Below are positions 61,150 to 64,000 of a stretch of DNA of 64,000 bases, in pieces; positions within the stretch are counted from its first letter, which is position 1; every line of letters begins with the position of its first letter. The notes below the pieces were generated by a model that ran no database searches, was not told where the DNA came from, and saw only the letters and a program-made list of their open reading frames with translations. A program made the translations under genes and the position numbers. Origin of the DNA: Juglans regia (lineage: Eukaryota > Streptophyta > Magnoliopsida > Fagales > Juglandaceae); the NCBI RefSeq assembly GCF_001411555.2, contig NC_049901.1:14485190-14549189 (forward strand), in the 5' to 3' direction.

Positions 61150-63577
61150 TATCATGGAGGCTTGGAGCTGTTCTGCACTCAAAATACCCGGCAATGTTAT
61201 TATCTCTATCATCAAAGAAGAGTGGCCACCATCATTAATCCACTAAATGTCTTTGCTATTTTATTGGGCTATAAATATATATATATATATATATATGCTT
61301 ATGTGTAAAAGTACTATCGATCTAAAGCATTTTATACAGTTAGAAAGCGAAAAAATCAATGATCTTCATAAATAATTAAGACATGCTGATCAGCTGGTAA
61401 CGGCTTACTTTATGGATCAAAATGCTTCTAATTTATGGGTTTATTAAATAACTGATCATGTCATCTCTGAATTGTAGCTAGATTTCACACTTTTTTTCTT
61501 TTAAAATGCAGAATATATCTTCAGTACTACTGCTTTTTTTCAAAAAAAAAAAAAAAAAACTTTGATTTAAAAAAAAAAAAAAACAAAATTGGGTTTTTAT
61601 TTTGGACCTTTGTGGTAATTAGCATCATCCAAGACTACATATGAGAAGAGACAGTTAGGTTCCAATTTTAATCCTCTTTAATTATGTGGTTTTCCTAATA
61701 TTAATGTTTACATGTGACTTAAAAATAAAGTTCCTTAAATCCCGCAAAACCTTACATCAATCTACTTATATTAAAGTTCTTTCCAAAAATTCCCAATAGA
61801 GGTAGATCTGAGGTCTAAATTATGGGCGGTCCCTTGGTGACAAAAAGGATTGTTACTTTATATATGTGCATGCCAAGGGTCCCATCAGCTGCTGCTACTA
61901 CTACTACACCAACTCATCATAATCCCATCAATCAATTAACATAAAACTCCAAATTATGAATCTCTTTCAATTTTAATTGGAAACACCATGCCAACCTGAT
62001 ACTGCCATTTGCCATAGATTCCCCCCACCTCTTCTTAATTTATTCCTGCTCTACGTTGAAAGAAGGGAAAATCTTAAAAACCAAAAATAAGAACGAAACA
62101 AAAGTGGGAAAAATGGAGATATTGGCCGTCATTGAGTATTTATTTTTATTAAGACCACAAGCAGCTGTCTCTAGATTTTGCATTACTATGAACAAGTTTC
62201 TAAGATAGCAAACTATAGATCTAGTGAAAGAATAAGTGTTAAAAATGGGGCCAACAGATCCGATCCCCTCTGTATTTTGGCCTACAAGCACGGTTTTTTG
62301 TCCTCGGCTTTAAAGGGCACGGTGTACAGTCATTAAATGTGGACCTTCTATAGTTTAAAGCATCTACTAAGTTATTTCTATATATATATATAAATATATA
62401 TATTATGTATGTTGGGTGGTACTGAATTCTATGGGACTTGCATCGCCGCCGTAAGAATGAAAATGTGTGGGTTCTGAGGAGTAGAAGGGACCATTCCCCA
62501 TTTCAGAATTCAGAGTCATATATAATAAGTTAATGGCATTTTCAGGTCGAAAGGAGAAAGTTGTAGGGGACAGGAATCAGCAAATAAAGTTTTATATATA
62601 TATATATAATATATATATATATATATACAGGTGAATTGATGTGATCTGAAAATTTTTCCTTGGTTGTTTCATACATTTTGGCAAGGTTTAGGAACTTCCA
62701 AGCGGACGTTGCAATATGATAATATTAAATTGATCATCGGGAGCTGAATAATTATAAATAAGAATCGATTGAATATATAGTTAGTAAGTAAAATCTGAAT
62801 AAATATTTTATAATTTTAGAACTCCAAGAAGCCTCTTTTTCTTCATTGCTCATGAGTTAAGGGAAAGAACAAAAGGGAGTTCGTACGTTGAAGATAGCAA
62901 TGGTATCCAAGACAATAATTGAGAATTGATCAGAAAGTCAAATTGGAATATCTTTAAGACATGATCACTCTGGTACGTATATAGGGTACCAAGTACTCCG
63001 GATACCATAGATTTATATACATACATATATATATATATATATATTGAAGTATCTGTATAGAACTTTGTTTTATAGTACTCGAACAATATTATTGTCTGTA
63101 GTACTCGACGTTTATTATTATGATTCATGTTGAACTCGATCAAAGGACGAAATGTATTAATCGCTCGACCGGGGTTGGCTAGGTGTGGTGCCTAGACTTC
63201 CCACATACAAAATATATAAGATGCGCAATCATTCATATCCCAAGGAAATGGAAGGAATTAGAAAGATTGTTAGTTTAATCGTCTATGTCAGAAGTCAGAA
63301 CCATTTGAAAGAACCAGATCATCAGTACGTCGAAGCCTCGCCAATTTCTTTCCATTTAGCATCCACCACACAACACGTACGTACGTACAGCAGAGCAGCA
63401 CTTAAAAGCCTTTTTGTACAATCTTAAACATGATACTATCCTTTGGCATTATTAACGTGTTAACATGACCAAGATAATTAATTAAGAGAAAATTGAGGCC
63501 AGATCCCAATATCCCTCTCCCTCTCTCTTTCTGTGTATAACTTTCTCATCATGATCGGTCTCTCCAAAGCCATTTTT
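60393..63577. other. Intergenic before the FLZ gene, no gene confirmed
   Basis: AT-rich sequence with (TA)n tracts near 60396-60412, 61107-61134, 61276-61296, 62592-62628 and 63020-63044, and two A runs near 61543-61583. An open frame at 60731-60928 (minus) with a Gly/Pro-rich tail matches no family. This region would be the 3' flank of the minus-strand FLZ gene. Confidence 0.45.
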
Positions 63578-63737
63578 CTATGCAGCAGCCACAGTCTCAC
63601 TTTTACTCGACGCCTTGGTGGATGGCGACGCGTGGCGACCTTCTTTCTTTGATGCCACGGTGCAGTACTTCTCTTTCCTCTCGTCTTGATTCATCTGTTG
63701 CTCCCTGCACTCTAAACTACAAAACGCTGTATCCCCC
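63578..63737 (-). CDS. FCS-like zinc finger (FLZ) protein, last exon only
   Basis: FLZ (DUF581) proteins are small plant adaptors that bind the SnRK1 energy-sensing kinase through their zinc finger. The exon begins after a minus-strand acceptor TTTCAG (63738-63743) and reads [20 protein letters not shown], the second half of the domain with the second FCS-type cysteine pair, then a Lys/Ser-rich tail ending ETVAAA and a TAG at 63578-63580. The phase (one base completing the Arg codon of R-G-D-T) matches the conserved FLZ intron. The exon with the first Cys pair is not in the remaining 260 bp and must lie beyond the window. Confidence 0.87.
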
Positions 63738-64000
63738 CTGAAACCCAGACAGTCCACCATTAATTTAATGCACCTTATAACACGAAACGTAATAATGAAC
63801 TCTGGCATAGAATTGAGAACTCATCCTCAGAGAGAGAGGGAGAGAGAGGGAGCGCATAGGAAAAACAAAAGTTGAATATTCGAGAAACATGACAGCAACA
63901 GGTGATTGTAGTACGGGGTTCATAATTATTTTGGCTGGTTTCGGATCTTGTATATATATAATAAAGGTTCTAGAGCAATTAATATATACGAAAATATATA

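Noticed and set aside
63745..64000. Search for the first exon of the FLZ gene
   Set aside because: No minus-strand sequence encoding the first Cys pair with a matching donor was found; it probably lies outside the window.

Overview
This window is nuclear DNA of a eudicot plant. The evidence is intron-bearing plant genes, an AT-rich background with (TA)n microsatellites, L1-like LINEs, Ty1/copia elements and abundant MITEs. The repeat style and gene types suggest a woody rosid, possibly Fagales such as walnut or oak relatives. That placement is an inference and was not tested by any search.

Gene content is sparse. Four host genes are supported. They are a single-exon plastid-type J-domain protein (24822-25340, minus), a complete ten-exon inositol-3-phosphate synthase (MIPS) gene (50062-53014, plus; 1533 nt of coding sequence, 510 aa), a tRNA-Ala(AGC) gene (54528-54600), and the last exon of an FCS-like zinc-finger (FLZ) gene at the right edge (63578-63737, minus; its first exon lies beyond the window).

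The rest is mostly mobile DNA. Positions 1-5074 hold a decayed L1-type LINE. Positions 5662-6014 hold a 5'-truncated LINE tail with an 11-bp target-site duplication (TSD). Positions 6240-7135 hold a GC-rich retroposon-like patch. Positions 7130-10201 hold a 5'-truncated copia with its 3' LTR. Positions 13982-20680 hold a decayed FAR1/FRS (MULE-transposase-derived) gene whose exons and introns are duplicated in tandem at several scales. Positions 22452-23139 hold a non-autonomous hAT with a perfect 8-bp TSD that carries a homeobox fragment of an HD-Zip IV gene, intron included. Positions 26380-30887 hold a full-length reverse-strand copia with both LTRs. CACTA-like, Tourist/Harbinger-like and Mutator-like small elements and two candidate Helitrons fill 33000-48900. 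Positions 54690-60392 hold a pair of ~0.7-kb direct repeats that bracket a reverse-strand LINE relic.

The host genes have no evident functional link to each other. MIPS makes inositol-3-phosphate in the cytosol, the J-protein is a probable chloroplast Hsp70 co-chaperone, and the FLZ protein is probably a SnRK1 adaptor. The most unusual items are the hAT capture of an HD-Zip IV homeobox, the multi-scale exon-intron amplification in the FRS relic, and the duplicated segment in which each copy carries a private transposon insertion.
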